DNA of 64,000 bases from NCBI GenBank assembly GCA_003260075.1, contig QLIY01000162.1, forward strand, positions 43,910 to 107,909, read 5' to 3'. Positions within the stretch are counted from its first letter, which is position 1, and each line of letters opens with the position of its first letter. Under the pieces are notes generated by a model. That model was not told the origin of the DNA and ran no database searches. It saw only the letters and a list, made by a program, of their open reading frames with translations. Source of the DNA: Phallusia mammillata (taxonomy: Eukaryota; Chordata; Ascidiacea; Phlebobranchia; Ascidiidae). Both the position numbers and the translations under genes were made by a program. Positions 18,544-30,665 of the stretch are shown in pieces.

Positions 18544-20106
18544 ATGAAAACAATGGATATGTTCACTGGCAGTAGTGGCTCTAAAAGAATCAATGAAGAC
18601 CCATGCATTCCAATATCTGGTTCCATAAATAACGGAGCAAAGAAAATAAGAACTGACAGAAGATTGGACGAAGAAGTTTCAAAAGTAATTCACATCAGGA
18701 ATCTGCCTGCAGATGCTACGGAAAACGAGGTGATCCAACTTGGCTTAAACTTTGGCAAGGTTACCAATTTGTTGATGCTAAAAGGTAAGAACCAGGCGTT
18801 TCTTGAAATGGAATCGGAAGAAATTGCTCAACAAATGGTTGAAGACTGTAGTGTAAGTCCCCCTACTATCAGACAGAGAATAATGTACATCCAGTTTTCT
18901 AATCACAAGGAGCTAAAAACTGACAACTCGCCAAATCAGCAAAAAGTTCAAGCTGTCCTTCAGGCCATGCAGCAAACTGAAGGCGGTCCGAACCATGTGC
19001 TAAGAGTTGTTGTGGAAAATATGCTGTACCCCATAACTCTGGATATTCTGCACACAATCTTTACAAAGTTCGGCATTGTCCTTAAAACTATTACTTTTAC
19101 GAAAAACAACCAGTTTCAAGCTTTGATTCAGATGGGTGATGCTGTCCAGTCTCAAACTGCCAAGTTGTCGCTAGATGGGCAAAATATTTATAATGGATGC
19201 TGCACTTTGAGAATTGAGTTTAGCAAACTTGAGGCACTTAATGTTAAGTACAACAACGACAAGAGTCGAGACTACACAAGAAATGACCTGCCCTCAGGAG
19301 AAAATGCAATTTTAAGCACTCCTACATCTTTTCAGTCCATTTTGGGTGGCACCTCTTCGTCACTTATGCCTTCTCCTGTTCCCAACCATGCTGCTACTAT
19401 TGCTGCTGCCCTACAACAGTCACAAATGTCACTTAGCTCAGGAAGTGTATTGAAAAGTGCATCTGTTGCTGCCCAACTAGCGGCATTGGTTAGTGGCCAG
19501 CAGATGCCGAATAGTGGTAACAGTGTTTTGCATGTGTCCAATTTGAATGAAGGAGTCATTACTCCGCAAATGATTTTTATGCTGTTCGGAGTTTATGGAG
19601 ATGTCATTCGAGTTAAAATTCTTTACCAGCGGAAGAACACTTCGCTGGTACAGATGAGCGACAGTACACAGGCTCAATTGGCAATCAAGCACTTAAACGG
19701 AGTTAAGTTTTTCGGCCGTATGCTTCAAGTGGTTCTATCCCGGCATGCTCAAGTTCAGATGCCTAAAGACGGACAAGATGTTGAAAATTTGACGCAGGAT
19801 TACACAAATTCAAACTTGCATCGCTTTAAGAAACCAGGCTCCAAGAATTTTCAGAACATTTTCCCCCCATCTGAGGTTCTTCATTTGTCTAACATTCCAG
19901 CAGAAGTATCTGAAGAATTCCTTAAGGAAACCTTTTCCAATTACGGGACTGTTGTTGGATTTAAGTTCTTTCAGAAAGATCGAAGAATGGCGCTGATTCA
20001 GTTGTCAAATGTTGAAGAAGCGGTTAAGTGTTTAGTCATGCTGCATAATCTCAAGCTTTCGGACACCAACCATCTTAGAGTTTCATTTTCCAAAAGCCTT
20101 ATTTGA
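18544..20106 (+). CDS. PTBP1: Polypyrimidine tract-binding protein, four RRMs, intronless CDS
   Basis: A single 520-residue open frame aligns from end to end with animal PTB (PTBP1/2/3). RRM1 lies about 46-125 ([33 protein letters not shown]), with the [12 protein letters not shown] extension after it. RRM2 lies about 155-230 ([38 protein letters not shown]). RRM3 lies about 325-400 ([31 protein letters not shown]). RRM4 lies about 440-520 ([31 protein letters not shown]) and ends [13 protein letters not shown] binds CU-rich RNA and represses exons in the nucleus, with other roles in polyadenylation, IRES use and mRNA stability. The N-terminus (SKRINEDPC) keeps a basic cluster typical of the nuclear signal. 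Orthology to one vertebrate paralogue cannot be decided. The lack of coding introns contrasts with vertebrate genes. Confidence 0.95.
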   Translation: MKTMDMFTGSSGSKRINEDPCIPISGSINNGAKKIRTDRRLDEEVSKVIHIRNLPADATENEVIQLGLNFGKVTNLLMLKGKNQAFLEMESEEIAQQMVEDCSVSPPTIRQRIMYIQFSNHKELKTDNSPNQQKVQAVLQAMQQTEGGPNHVLRVVVENMLYPITLDILHTIFTKFGIVLKTITFTKNNQFQALIQMGDAVQSQTAKLSLDGQNIYNGCCTLRIEFSKLEALNVKYNNDKSRDYTRNDLPSGENAILSTPTSFQSILGGTSSSLMPSPVPNHAATIAAALQQSQMSLSSGSVLKSASVAAQLAALVSGQQMPNSGNSVLHVSNLNEGVITPQMIFMLFGVYGDVIRVKILYQRKNTSLVQMSDSTQAQLAIKHLNGVKFFGRMLQVVLSRHAQVQMPKDGQDVENLTQDYTNSNLHRFKKPGSKNFQNIFPPSEVLHLSNIPAEVSEEFLKETFSNYGTVVGFKFFQKDRRMALIQLSNVEEAVKCLVMLHNLKLSDTNHLRVSFSKSLI

Positions 20107-20810
20107 GTCGGTGGGGTAGTGTGCAAAAAGAAGGCAATCTTTTGTTTGAATGGTCTGCTGCTCAGCAGTATTTTGGATGTTGTGGGCTTTATTGTAAGGA
20201 CGATGCGCTGCTGCATGTTAAGCCATGCCTGTCTACATAAAACTACATATATTTGTACCTAATGTTAAATACCTGTTGTTTGAAGCACTATCTCTACTTG
20301 TTACACACATTCAGTTTGTTGAGAAACAACTAAAATCTCTCTTTGAATGTTACATATTTTGTCTGAACAAATCTATAAATTGTGATGTATAAAGTGTGCA
20401 AGAGTTCACTTAAATTTAATTGCAAGATTTTTTAGTGCACTGTCAATGCTGTGCATATCTAAGCATTATTAATCCGCAAGTCAACATTATTTTTTCTCTT
20501 TGTTTGTCTACACTTAGCATGGCTGTGAAAACATTATTGTACCAGTTTTTGTTGTGTCTCAAATACCCATCAACAGTACTATCCTTTCCAAGTGTTATTG
20601 CTGGTCAGTTTTCCAGTAGATATCCTGCTTTGCAACACATGCCAAATTGTAGTTTTGCATGAACAGTACTTTTACTAAGTATTTACAAAAAGGTATAAAT
20701 TTGTGCAACTTTTTGTGAAACGGAATCAGATTTTGCATGCAAATTTGTTGTCATTATTTATAATGCAAGTTTTTTCATGTAGTAACAATAAATTTATTTG
20801 TGTTATTTTA
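20107..20810 (+). other. Probable 3' UTR of the PTB gene
   Basis: No ORF of note follows the stop. The stretch is U-rich in the sense direction, with several TTTGT and TGTTT tracts, and reaches an AATAAA at 20787-20792. The extent is inferred from that signal; later AATAAA-like hexamers near 20946 and 20993 could extend it. Confidence 0.6.
20787..20792 (+). terminator. Likely polyadenylation signal of the PTB gene
   Basis: AATAAA about 680 bases after the PTB stop, followed by a GT-rich stretch (TTTATTTGTGTTATTTTATG), as expected for a downstream element. Confidence 0.6.
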
Positions 20811-22900
20811 TGATTTTTCAATGGCCAACAAGCATGATGTTGCTTACTATAGTACTTGAAGTAGTATTATGTTAGTAATGACTACAAACTGTAAGTAAAA
20901 TAAGATTTTGCTTGTAATCATGTCACACACTTCGAAAGCAGTCCAAATAAATTCGGCCTTTTCATTGTCGTCTGTGCTAACTTGTACTAGCACAATAAAC
21001 ACTTCTAAAGTCAAAAACATGGCAAAAATGTGTTTCTATTTTATTGGTTTCGAAACTAACAAATTATTGTACATTTTTGTATCCAAAAAACTTGTTCAAG
21101 CTTGCAACAAATATTTTACTTCTTGTTTTCAATATTCTTTGAACATGTGTTTTAACTATCTGGTTTTCACAAATTAGATACACAGCAAGTTGGTAAGCCT
21201 TTGCCAAGGATTGTTCATAACAAACTTTGGTTAATTGTAAACTTGCTTGTGTTTCAAACATTGCTGTTAATGTACTGACTTGGCCCAGTTTTCCATTGAA
21301 ATATATGTTTGGCGATTGCTTTTTCTGTCTGTCTTTTAAGCAAAAAGCTGGTGCTATTTATAAACGTTTCCCTACCACCCATGACAGTACCACATTGTGT
21401 ATGTAAAATGGTTCATATAGTGACCAATAGTCATTTCACTTAACTTTTTAATAGTTTCTGAGCATTCCTATTGCTGCGGACCGCTTCGGTTTTGCAAGCC
21501 TTTCGCTCTTAGATCTTTCTTTTTTCTCAAACCCCTAAAATGGCGAAACCATTCCTCTCTGTACTATTGTTATGCTCACATGAATGATTGTTCTTTTTTA
21601 TTTTTTACTGATGTTATGTGTAGGTGTAGGTTTTAAATACGATTGATTAAATTATGTAGTTGTGTTATGAAATCTACACAGAGCGGCATATCTTAAAAAG
21701 GTAGGTGGGATTTGCATATATTTGCCTAGATGATTCCTTTTATCGGCTTAATCCATGTTTGCATAATGAATCATTAGTTAAAGAAAATATTCCATTTAAT
21801 CCTGTATCTAACCAACAGCTTCAAAACACTAAAAAACATTGTCTGTAAGTGTAAAATTAAATTATTGCAAAAAAAAAATCTCAGCAAAAAAATCTGTGTT
21901 CCCCAAATTGCTTCAATCATGACTGCAGATTTAAATAACTACATCAATGACTTTTATGTTGTATGTAAGTAATTGTATGCCTGTTATGTTATGTTCCTTG
22001 CTCTTTTGGCCCTAAACAATATTTGCCTCAGCATGCCCATTATAAGGGTTAATTTTTAAAATGGATTAATAATAACAATGTACAATTTAAATATTGTTTT
22101 TATGCATGATGACTAATAAGGTAATGAAGGGCTTACAAAAAAGCATTCAAGGACTTCTTCGATTCTGTGAACTTGGTGTTTTGAAACAATGTAGTATGCT
22201 AATACGGTGTTATGCACTTTAATTACAGATGTAAAACATGTACAATATAATTTTCTAGGCAATACCAACATCTTTGGTGGTTAACTTTGGCCAAACACTG
22301 TTTCAGCTTTTCACCAATACAAGGTTAGTTTAATTTGTATTTTTTACACAGTAGCTTTTTAAATTTGGGTATGGCCGTTTGTGATGTTGAAGCAATGCAA
22401 TTTGAATTCGATTAAAACATGAACAGCTTTCTAAATCTTGGTTGAAATTCTTTTAAATATCTGAGTGCTGCTAAGGATACTATTAACAGTTTTAGTTAAG
22501 TTTGTCCTGGTTTTCATTATTAATAACTTATCAAGAAACTCATCAGGTAACTAGAAACCATTCAGTTGTGTTTGTAGAAAAGTGTTTATAAGTGCAATTC
22601 ATAATGTGGTTTATATATACTTCTGCACGTCAAACAATGTTATATTAAACAAATCATTCAAAACCAAAATTAATAACTTGTAAGAATTTTAACTGTGAAA
22701 TAACAACAAAAAGTGTGTATATATGCTGTTTAGGTTTGGTGTAAAAACTAAAGAACAGGTGCAATTATAGCCCACACTTATAGAATGAAATCAAAAGCAG
22801 TTTTTCTCCATTTTCATTAAAACAAAAAAATCGCATTAAAAACGCTACACCAAACACATTTGTAATCTTAATGCTCTAGCGCCCAGTAGCGAGATGTTTC
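20811..22900. other. AT-rich intergenic DNA
   Basis: No gene, transposon or clear repeat is recognised. Composition resembles the gene-dense left part (low CpG, many A/T runs). The longest open frames are short and low in complexity. Confidence 0.5.
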
Positions 22901-23320
22901 TTTTAATTTCGTATACCAGCAGGTGACGAAAGGGAGCTATTGGGGTTTGTGCGCACCGGCTGCAAAACACAAGCACTGATCTAGCATATCCAGTCCGTGA
23001 ACTCGAGTGAGTTCATCACATGTTTGTGTCCCTGTGGAACGGGCCGCAACCATACGGTGGTTATAAAACTCAAGGAAACGAGCCTAAAGAATTTTCGCTG
23101 TCACGTGATCACCGCAGTATTTTGACCTCGCCAGTAGTCGGCCACATCCTCATAAAACGCGTTATTAGGTTGACGCTTATGTACGTTTTGGTGATTTTTT
23201 TTTCGTTTTGGAGCAGCTACACCCCTAGCTTAATGGCGGTCGTTGCTTGAAGTTGTGAACCTAGTTTGTGCTTAATTTGCTTGTTAAAGCTTTTGAGTTT
23301 TTAACAAATGATTTCTTGCA

Positions 23321-23383
23321 GAATTTCCTCAAAGCGTTGCAAAGCAACCAAGAACAGAAGGACTGCTGAAGAGAATCTAAAAG
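23321..23383 (+). CDS. Orphan candidate exon, unknown product
   Basis: GATTTCTTGCAG precedes and GGTCGG follows a 62-base open stretch coding for a basic peptide (ISSKRCKATKNRRTAEENLK in the only sensible frame). The acceptor is good and the donor mediocre. I cannot connect it to other exons or to a family, so it may be chance. Confidence 0.15.
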
Positions 23384-26097
23384 GTCGGTAGAAATATTAC
23401 AGCTGCTATTGCTGTTGCAAAAATCATATAAGAGTAGCAACCAGTTTGTTCTTGGTGCAAATCAAGTCATTGAACTGTTCCAATTCGCTGCAAACAGCTA
23501 CAAAATTAGCGTTTCCTAGAGCGCTGTGCGTATTGTCCCGGCCGCGGTACAGCGGACCTGTTTACGTCGAGCCGATATCACGCCACATGTCACGTGACTA
23601 AGTTTAATTGACACGTGTTTCCTTGCTGATCTCCGTTTCGCGTTGTGAGCCGATTGCCTTACAATGCCTGCAAAAACTTCGGTAGGTTTCCTGGTCAGCT
23701 AAATGTGGGCGTTCATACTCTGTACAGGCAAAAGGGGAAATGTTCATACTGCAGTTACTGTAACATTTGCATACAACGTTGTAACAATGCTGCATTGTCT
23801 CATCACTGACATATGCTCAGTGTTGGTTTCATTGTTTTCGGATTGCCTAGGGCCAGAGTAAGGGTATGACCAAAAAAGTGCATAGCGATTAAAAACAGCG
23901 TACGGAACAGCTTGCTTTCATTTCTACAGTATCTGAAAATTCTTTGTTGTTATTGCCCTTTATTTGCAACCAACCGTGCACGTAATGCTATTTATCGCCT
24001 AATGTGGATTTCGTCGAATTTTGGCTGCAACCGGCTTCCTCGGTACACAGCGACGAGCGCGCGTTCTATCCTGTTATTGCCGATTCTGATTGGTCCGCGC
24101 TTATCACGTGATATAAGTTTGTTTTTGCTGGACGAATCGCCTGTGACTGTAGTTGCAGCTAGTTTTATTGAATATTCATTCTTGCACTAGTCATGTTAGA
24201 AGTTGTTGATGTATCACTTTGAATTTGAACTACACCTTGGATATGTAATTTTCTTTTGTAGCAATATACACATCTTTTACAAATTCAGCAAGAGTGGAAT
24301 CCCTGGAAATTCATCTTAAGCTGTTTTGAGGCGTGAAGTTTTTTATTTGTCTACCCAAATATTTGACTTTTTTGATAGACTAACTTTGTACAATTCTGCA
24401 AAAAGGTGTGCCACAACAGAGAAAAAAATCAAACCATTTTTAGTTCAAAAATAAGAGTGTTTATATATACTCTTTCATTCAAAGTGTGTTTGTAATCATT
24501 TCAAATTTAGGAACACTAGACAACAAACTAACATCTATGGGTTGATCATCACAACGATTTGCTGAAACGTCTGAATCAAAATGCATTTGCTCTAAATCTT
24601 GCAAGTTTTTTTTTTCAGTCAAGCTTTGCAAACATGTTGAGAACCATCTTAAAAAAAACATTGTCTTGCAAAGTAAAGCCTTGATAGATGATTGTTTGTT
24701 TGACTTTTATGTCCTAACCGGCTTGCGGCCGCTATACACAATACAAAGCGGTGAGGCTTGCGTGACCAGCGCACGTACTAATAATCCACAATGTCGTTGA
24801 CACTATAGCGTAGACGCTTTGACTTGTGTTGTCACGTCCGTGTTTGTCGCCGGTTTAGACTCTCTTCAGCCTTTTACTTAAATTACATGTTTTGTGTTGC
24901 ATTATCTAACTCGCGTGAGGCTTGTTAGAGATTGTTAGGCAACTGTTTTTTTATTTGTTGATAGAAAGACATTCATCAGTCAGCAAACTACTCGCTTTTA
25001 TGTCAACTTTAATGTTGTACACATTTCGAGATTTTGTAATTTTAAATGTTGTCACTATTTTAAAATCTATCTTATGTCGTGGGATAAAACAAATTGTGCA
25101 ATCCTGGCGGTAGCCCCTATCGATGGGTGTTTTGTAAAAAATAAATGGGCGATACACTGCAATGTCTTGGTTCATTTTACGTCTTTGCCAAATAATTAAA
25201 TAGGGCGTTGTAGTATAACAGTTTAAGCCTTCCTGTAAAACGAAAGGTGTAAGGTAAAGTAACCAACTAACTGATCCCAGCAGTCACCCAAACGGTAAAG
25301 TGTTGTCTAAACTCTAAATCAACATCCAACATGTCAAATCATTGTTATGGGCTTTGCAATTCGTCCTTCAAATGACACAGAAGAGTCACGCTGTTGGGTC
25401 AATAGCCGCCTTGTAGAGTACTCGTGGCGAATGGAGCTGATTAGCGGCAAGCAAGGGTCGGTGAATGTGTACTTGCTGACGCGAAATGCGTCATGGCTCC
25501 TTGCTCGAGTGCCATCCAATCTCTGGACCAAGTGATCCATATTGATATTGTGTTTTGTCACTAGCGCTGCTGCAAAGAAGGTTCCTTCAGCCACGCCCTT
25601 CCTGGTGAAGAGTAGATATTTTGAGATATACTATGGGTTGCCTTCCTTTTCCACGAGTAGGGTATGAATACTTTTCACTTTTCTTCGTCAAACTGTGGTG
25701 TGTTTGTCCTTTCGGTAACTTGCTTTAGTTTGGCTACGTGAAAATTGCCTTAAGGCAGCTATTACCTAATTTTTCACCACTTGGTGACGCTATATCCCAG
25801 CTCAATTTCCCAATGTTGATCTCATTAAATAAGTCACTACCTGTAGTTAAAAAAAAATCATGAGGCCATCGGTTCCAAACCGTAAATGGCCCTTTCAGCG
25901 TCGACGAGTGTTCAATGTCAGGTACAGAGTGTTGCAGCTGGGGCAAATTTCGAATTCATTCTGGGTATTTACATTTCCTGAATGACCCAGCGGCCGCCGC
26001 TTGACACTTTACAATGACACATTCATTCAATTTGTGTCTCATTCATTGCTCACGTGTTCAATTGGAATTCAATAGCATCTGCTAATAGATTGAACTC

Positions 26098-26480
26098 AAG
26101 CGTCTATGACTGTTTCTGTCCATTTAAAGTAACGACCCTGAATTGCTTTGTATACACTTGCTGTGTACGTTATGATGTAATGATGGCTGGGTGTATCTAT
26201 GTGAAATACTGTAATGGTGTGGATACCAATGTGATATGTCCTCGAGGTGTATGTCTGTTTCTGTCCATTTAAAGTAACGAATTGTTTGAGTGTACATTTT
26301 GTCTTTAGGTCATGATGTAATTTTAATGTAAAATAACACGCTGCCAATGTAAAATTACCTCTTGGTGTAAGACCATTTTTGCCCATATGAAACTTGTTGA
26401 GTTTGTATTGTGTACATTTGCTCTGTAGACAGTGGTGCAATGCTTGAAGTATACGCTACAATACTGAAAGGGTTATGGTT
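26098..26480. repeat. Degenerate tandem repeat, about three units of 110-140 bp
   Basis: CTGTTTCTGTCCATTTAAAG occurs at about 26109 and again at about 26249, each followed by AACGA..., ATTG(T/C)TT, TGTACA and ATGATGTAAT motifs. A more diverged third unit begins about 26360 (GTGTAAGACCATTTTTGCCC). The order of motifs is preserved, so this is an old minisatellite-like array. Confidence 0.6.
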
Positions 26481-28048
26481 TTCTTTTAACGGGACATGAT
26501 GTAATTGTTTAGTTTGGCGTATTGCACAGTATTGAATATCACCCACGTAGACTTTCTCCATGTTGTGCGCTGAAAGTTCCCCACTTGTGTAGGGCAACAT
26601 GTGACATTATATCATTCTCTGCACTCCAAAACCTGAAGTACTTTCCTCTCACATCGCCCGGTAGCGGTCCCTTTGTTTCAGCGGCGCATCTAAGAACACA
26701 GGTTTTATCACGTACCGCCGGCTCAATAGGTTTGCACTTGGGCCGGCATTTAAAACGAGCAACTAGAGTCGGTGTCTCGTCACCTCATACCCCTGTCCGG
26801 CCGTTCCAAACCGGCTTCTCACACTTCGACATGTCGGGCTAGGCGCAACCCAACACCACTGTAACCCTGTCCGTCGAACAAACGAGCATTGTATCATGAT
26901 TGCGAGCACCTTTATCGCTTCGCCCACGGTTTATGCGCCGTTTTAGCAACGATAGTCTGATTTTGTGGACAGTTTATTTGTTTTTACCACTGATTGTTGG
27001 TGCTACGAGACCGCTGCTTGCTTAGCCGTAATAGAATACACACTTTGACGTCACTACGTGTTGTGTGGCTTTCAATTTATGCGTGTTAGGTTGCCGATAA
27101 TGCCACGCAAAGACCTGTTAACACGACGAGGCGATATAAATAGCTCTTGTTGATTAACCGAACACGTAAAGCTTGTGTTGCTGTTATTTAGTTACATGAT
27201 TTGCAGTTTTGCTCAAAACATGTAGTGGCGACAGGCCATTCATTTCTGACTTTCGAGAAATTAACGAAATGTCATTTGTTCGTGCGAATTTTTGAACGGA
27301 ATACCGGCTCCTGCGTAAATAAGTTCTTTAGCGGCTTTAAACAACATAAGCGAGGTTATGACCTAACTGGAAACGGCGTAAGACTGTCATGTGTTGTGTC
27401 ACCATGTATGCGGACCAAACACTCGATTTCCAAACGAGGGTCCAACGGTTAAGTACCCACCTTAGGCTCTCCTTCACCGGCGAAAACCATTCAAGACGCA
27501 ACCGCAACACAAGTGGGGGCGCTAGAGCACCATCAAGCAGGCCACTCTCATTTGTCGTTGGCACTCGAAACGCCGGCAAATCTGCTTTGTAACACTTGTG
27601 CCACGGCCCAAGACCCCCCCTTGACTGTTCTTTGCCCTGCAGACCACACAAGCACCGCCCTGTGTTCATTTATCACACAACCAACGCTGCAAACCTGTGT
27701 CCCTGCAGGTATTCTGCACATGGGGTAGATTTGCATGCAAGGGAATGATAGGCAATACTTCGGCATCCGCTTGCTGCACGAAGCTAATTTACCCCGTGCA
27801 ATAAAGGAAGTGCCTTCTTGTCGTACAGGCAAGGCAAGCCGACTGAAGAAAGGGTTTGGCGCGATCAGCTGATGCATTTTTTTTTCGAGGGCGTAGCTAA
27901 GTACGGGGTAATTACACACTCGTTGAAGCGAAATCTCATAACAAAAGCAGATTTTTCATGTATTTGGTTCCTATCTGGCCTGTCCAAGTCGTTTTACTGC
28001 GAGAATGGGAGCTGGCGCCAGGTTCACCGGCATGTCACATGACTGCGT

Positions 28049-28141
<93 letters not shown>
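28049..28141. repeat. Uninterrupted G homopolymer of about 93 bases
   Basis: Pure G from 28049 to 28141 between ...CATGACTGCGT and TAACAATTACG. A tract this long is very unstable and hard to sequence. No duplicated flanks are visible here, unlike the 10-11 base junctions. It is most easily explained as a filled assembly gap of estimated size. The glycine and proline ORFs across it are meaningless. Confidence 0.9.
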
Positions 28142-28142
<1 letters not shown>

Positions 28143-28989
28143 AACAATTACGTAATTTTACAACCAGTTTATTTGCTGCTGCCGTTTGAATTGCACATTT
28201 TTTTATTGTTGTTGGCAAATTTTCCCGAAGTTTGGCTGAAATTACCGAAAAATATAGTGTTTTATCTCCCAGTCTGGCAATAGTTACCGAAAATCACTTA
28301 AGAACATATTTTCATAACTGTGGTAATCCCTGAAACGACCAGGCCACACTTATGTAAAAATCTAGATGCTCCTAGCCTACGCCTTGCCATATGACCATGC
28401 TTGGTGACCGACTGATGCCTTCAATAGGGCTGGCGTGCTATGATAGTTACCGAAGAATGATGTATTTTTGTCCAAAATAAAGCAAAATATCTAAAAACGA
28501 TTTGTCATCTGATTTCACCTTTGTATAGTTCATGTTGATGGACTCTTTAAGTCTCAAGAGTCCTCTTTCCCAAATCTAAATTTAGAATCTCAAGTCCAGA
28601 TTTAACCACGGCGGTATCTTATTTCAGCGAGCAAAAATGTTGTGTAGGGGTTGCGTTGTGCTTTGCAAACTTGTTGCCCGGCAACTGTTATCAAATCTCC
28701 GCGGCTTGTGCAGTTTCCTGTTAGCACTTGACAACGATTGACAGCATTGAATGCAGGACACTCCATCCATCTGCTTGCTGTAAACATTATCTGAAGAGTT
28801 GTTCTCAAAACGGAGTAGTTTTCTCTCGTTTTGTGAAGATATTTCCTTCGCTCGTCAATGGGTTTGAGGTGTCAGAGCAAAAAAATGCCCCAAATATCCT
28901 AAACTTGGTTTCAACAGAATAATATAATCAAATTTAAAGATATATAGGTGTAACTCAAGTGTTTATAAACGGATGTGACTGATGTGGCC

Positions 28990-29060
28990 TTCTTATCACT
29001 GATGATGGCATGAACATTTGCCGAAACGTTTGAAAAATAAAGCATTTACGTCTATTTAGG
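28990..29060 (+). ncRNA. Hammerhead-like core, probably decayed
   Basis: ATCACTGATGATGGCA is followed by an eight-base loop, TGCC (pairing with GGCA), then GAAACGTTTGAAAAATAAAG. CTGATGA, stem II and GAAAC are in the right order, but no GUH cleavage triplet follows at the right place. It shares the downstream (T/A)AATAAAG with the copy at 8694, so both seem to descend from one repeat family. Confidence 0.3.
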
Positions 29061-30553
29061 CCGTGATTTTCACCATTAAACTTATAAACAGATCCGCATA
29101 TAGTGTTCCAAATTTAAAGAGTTCAGTAGTATTTTGGCGGATAATTGTAGCTGCAAAAACATCAGTTATCACATGTACACTCTTTTGAAGGGTTTAAAAA
29201 CAACTGACGGAAGCTAATTGCAGATTACCCGCAAAACAGTAGGAAACAATAACATGTTTTCGCCGTGCTTTTGGCGCGCTAATTGAACCTCGGTGGTAGT
29301 TCGCCGGGTCTCCCAAACTCGGGCGGCTGCCAAAACAGACAGCCAGCGCCAAGTCACGTGACTGCCAGTCAATATTTATGGCCGGTTTTTTGTTTTCGCC
29401 CCCTCTGGATCGTTCGGGATGCGCAAAATAACACGGCTGTTCTCTCCTTTTGCAAAGGCCGCCATTGTTTGACCTTTCACCCTCGCAGACCTTTGTTGGG
29501 TGCTAGGGTACAGTGCGGGACTTGTTTCTTATTGTCTGGAAGTGATGGACGCTTGTGATTCGGCGGAACGGTGGGATAAAGACTAGAAGTGCGCGATGAC
29601 GTTAGCTTCGAAAGCCCTTGTTTGCTCACACAGGCAAGGCGTTCTACGCACATTGCGCATCCGTTCTAAGTTCTTTTGTTTTCAACTGTTCGCAAGCGTC
29701 ATATGTTCGCCGAACCGTAAGGAATATTGTTCCAGCTGGTTTGTTATGGCAAAATGCCAATTGGAATAAACATGTTTGTGTGTTTTGTGCGGGTCAGTTC
29801 TAAACGAGTTCCGAGCAGCCAACCGCCAAACACGTTTTTTCAACCTTAAACTTGATATATTCAAGCCAAAACAACAGTTTTAGTAATCATTCAAAAAATA
29901 CATAGAAGTGCCTGATTCAACTTTGCAACGCTAAAACCAATGGACGTTAAAACTCTCAAAAAGGGGAAACAGTCAAAAGTTATGTTTGAATACACTACAC
30001 ACCGTTTTAACTGGAACATTCTGCCATGTTTTAACCAAAGGTTTTATTGTATATGTGTTCCTGGATTTTGACATGATGATTGGTCATTACCATCGAAAAA
30101 AGTTTCACACCTTTTTGTTTAAACCCACTTTAAAAATGCAAATCCAGGTTAGGTAACAAACACTATGAGTTCAAACAGGATGTTTATCGCTTGAAACAGG
30201 CACCGACGTTTTGCCATAGGATGTTTGCTACAGTTTAAGCTTCCACCTTCGGTCCCGCTCTGCTGGTCTGTTTACCGATGACGCCAACCGTCCCTCGCCC
30301 TATTCTCTTCACAGGCAAATGTCCTGAGAGTCTCACAAAACGATCAACACAACAACAGACTTGGCAATAACATTTGAACGCGCGCCACCGGTTTGTTTGT
30401 TGGTGAGTTTATAATATCCTTTATGTTGCATCAACTTTGCCCTGTTGGTTAAAAATTAGCGCTTAAAATTATATCAGTTGCCGCCAATATACTACATCAC
30501 GTGAATTTATGTCAGCAAGTTCACAATGAGTTTGGTAACTAAAACACCAAAAT

Positions 30554-30665
30554 CCCAGTTTGTTAATTAGTTTTGTGACATTTGCTAAAATCTGTGTTAA
30601 ATGACTCCCAATTTGTTAATTAGTTTTGTGACATTGCCAAAACGTTTGTTAAATAAAATAAAGCC
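30554..30665 (+). repeat. Tandem repeat, about 54-bp period, two units
   Basis: CCCAGTTTGTTAATTAGTTT (30554) and CCCAATTTGTTAATTAGTTT (30608) start two units, both continuing TTGTGACATT. The second ends GCCAAAACGTTTGTTAAATA, resembling the GCCGAAACGTTTG...AATAAA tail of the hammerhead-like repeat at 28998, so it may be a relic of the same family. Confidence 0.6.

Larger units (their letters stand above)
22901..28048. other. Start of the gene-poor, CpG-richer region
   Basis: From about 22.9 kb the DNA becomes visibly richer in CG dinucleotides (for example around 23100, 23530, 24030-24120, 24710-24860, 26640-26960). I recognise no protein in either strand. TCACGTGA palindromes occur at 23101, 23590 and 24104, and NotI-like GCGGCCGC motifs near 24726 and 25990. 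A candidate exon (23321-23383) and a degenerate tandem repeat (26098-26480) are listed separately. Confidence 0.5.

Noticed and set aside
28005-28283. Polyglycine/polyproline ORFs across the long G run
   Set aside because: They exist only because a homopolymer is open in every frame; the tract is probably gap fill.
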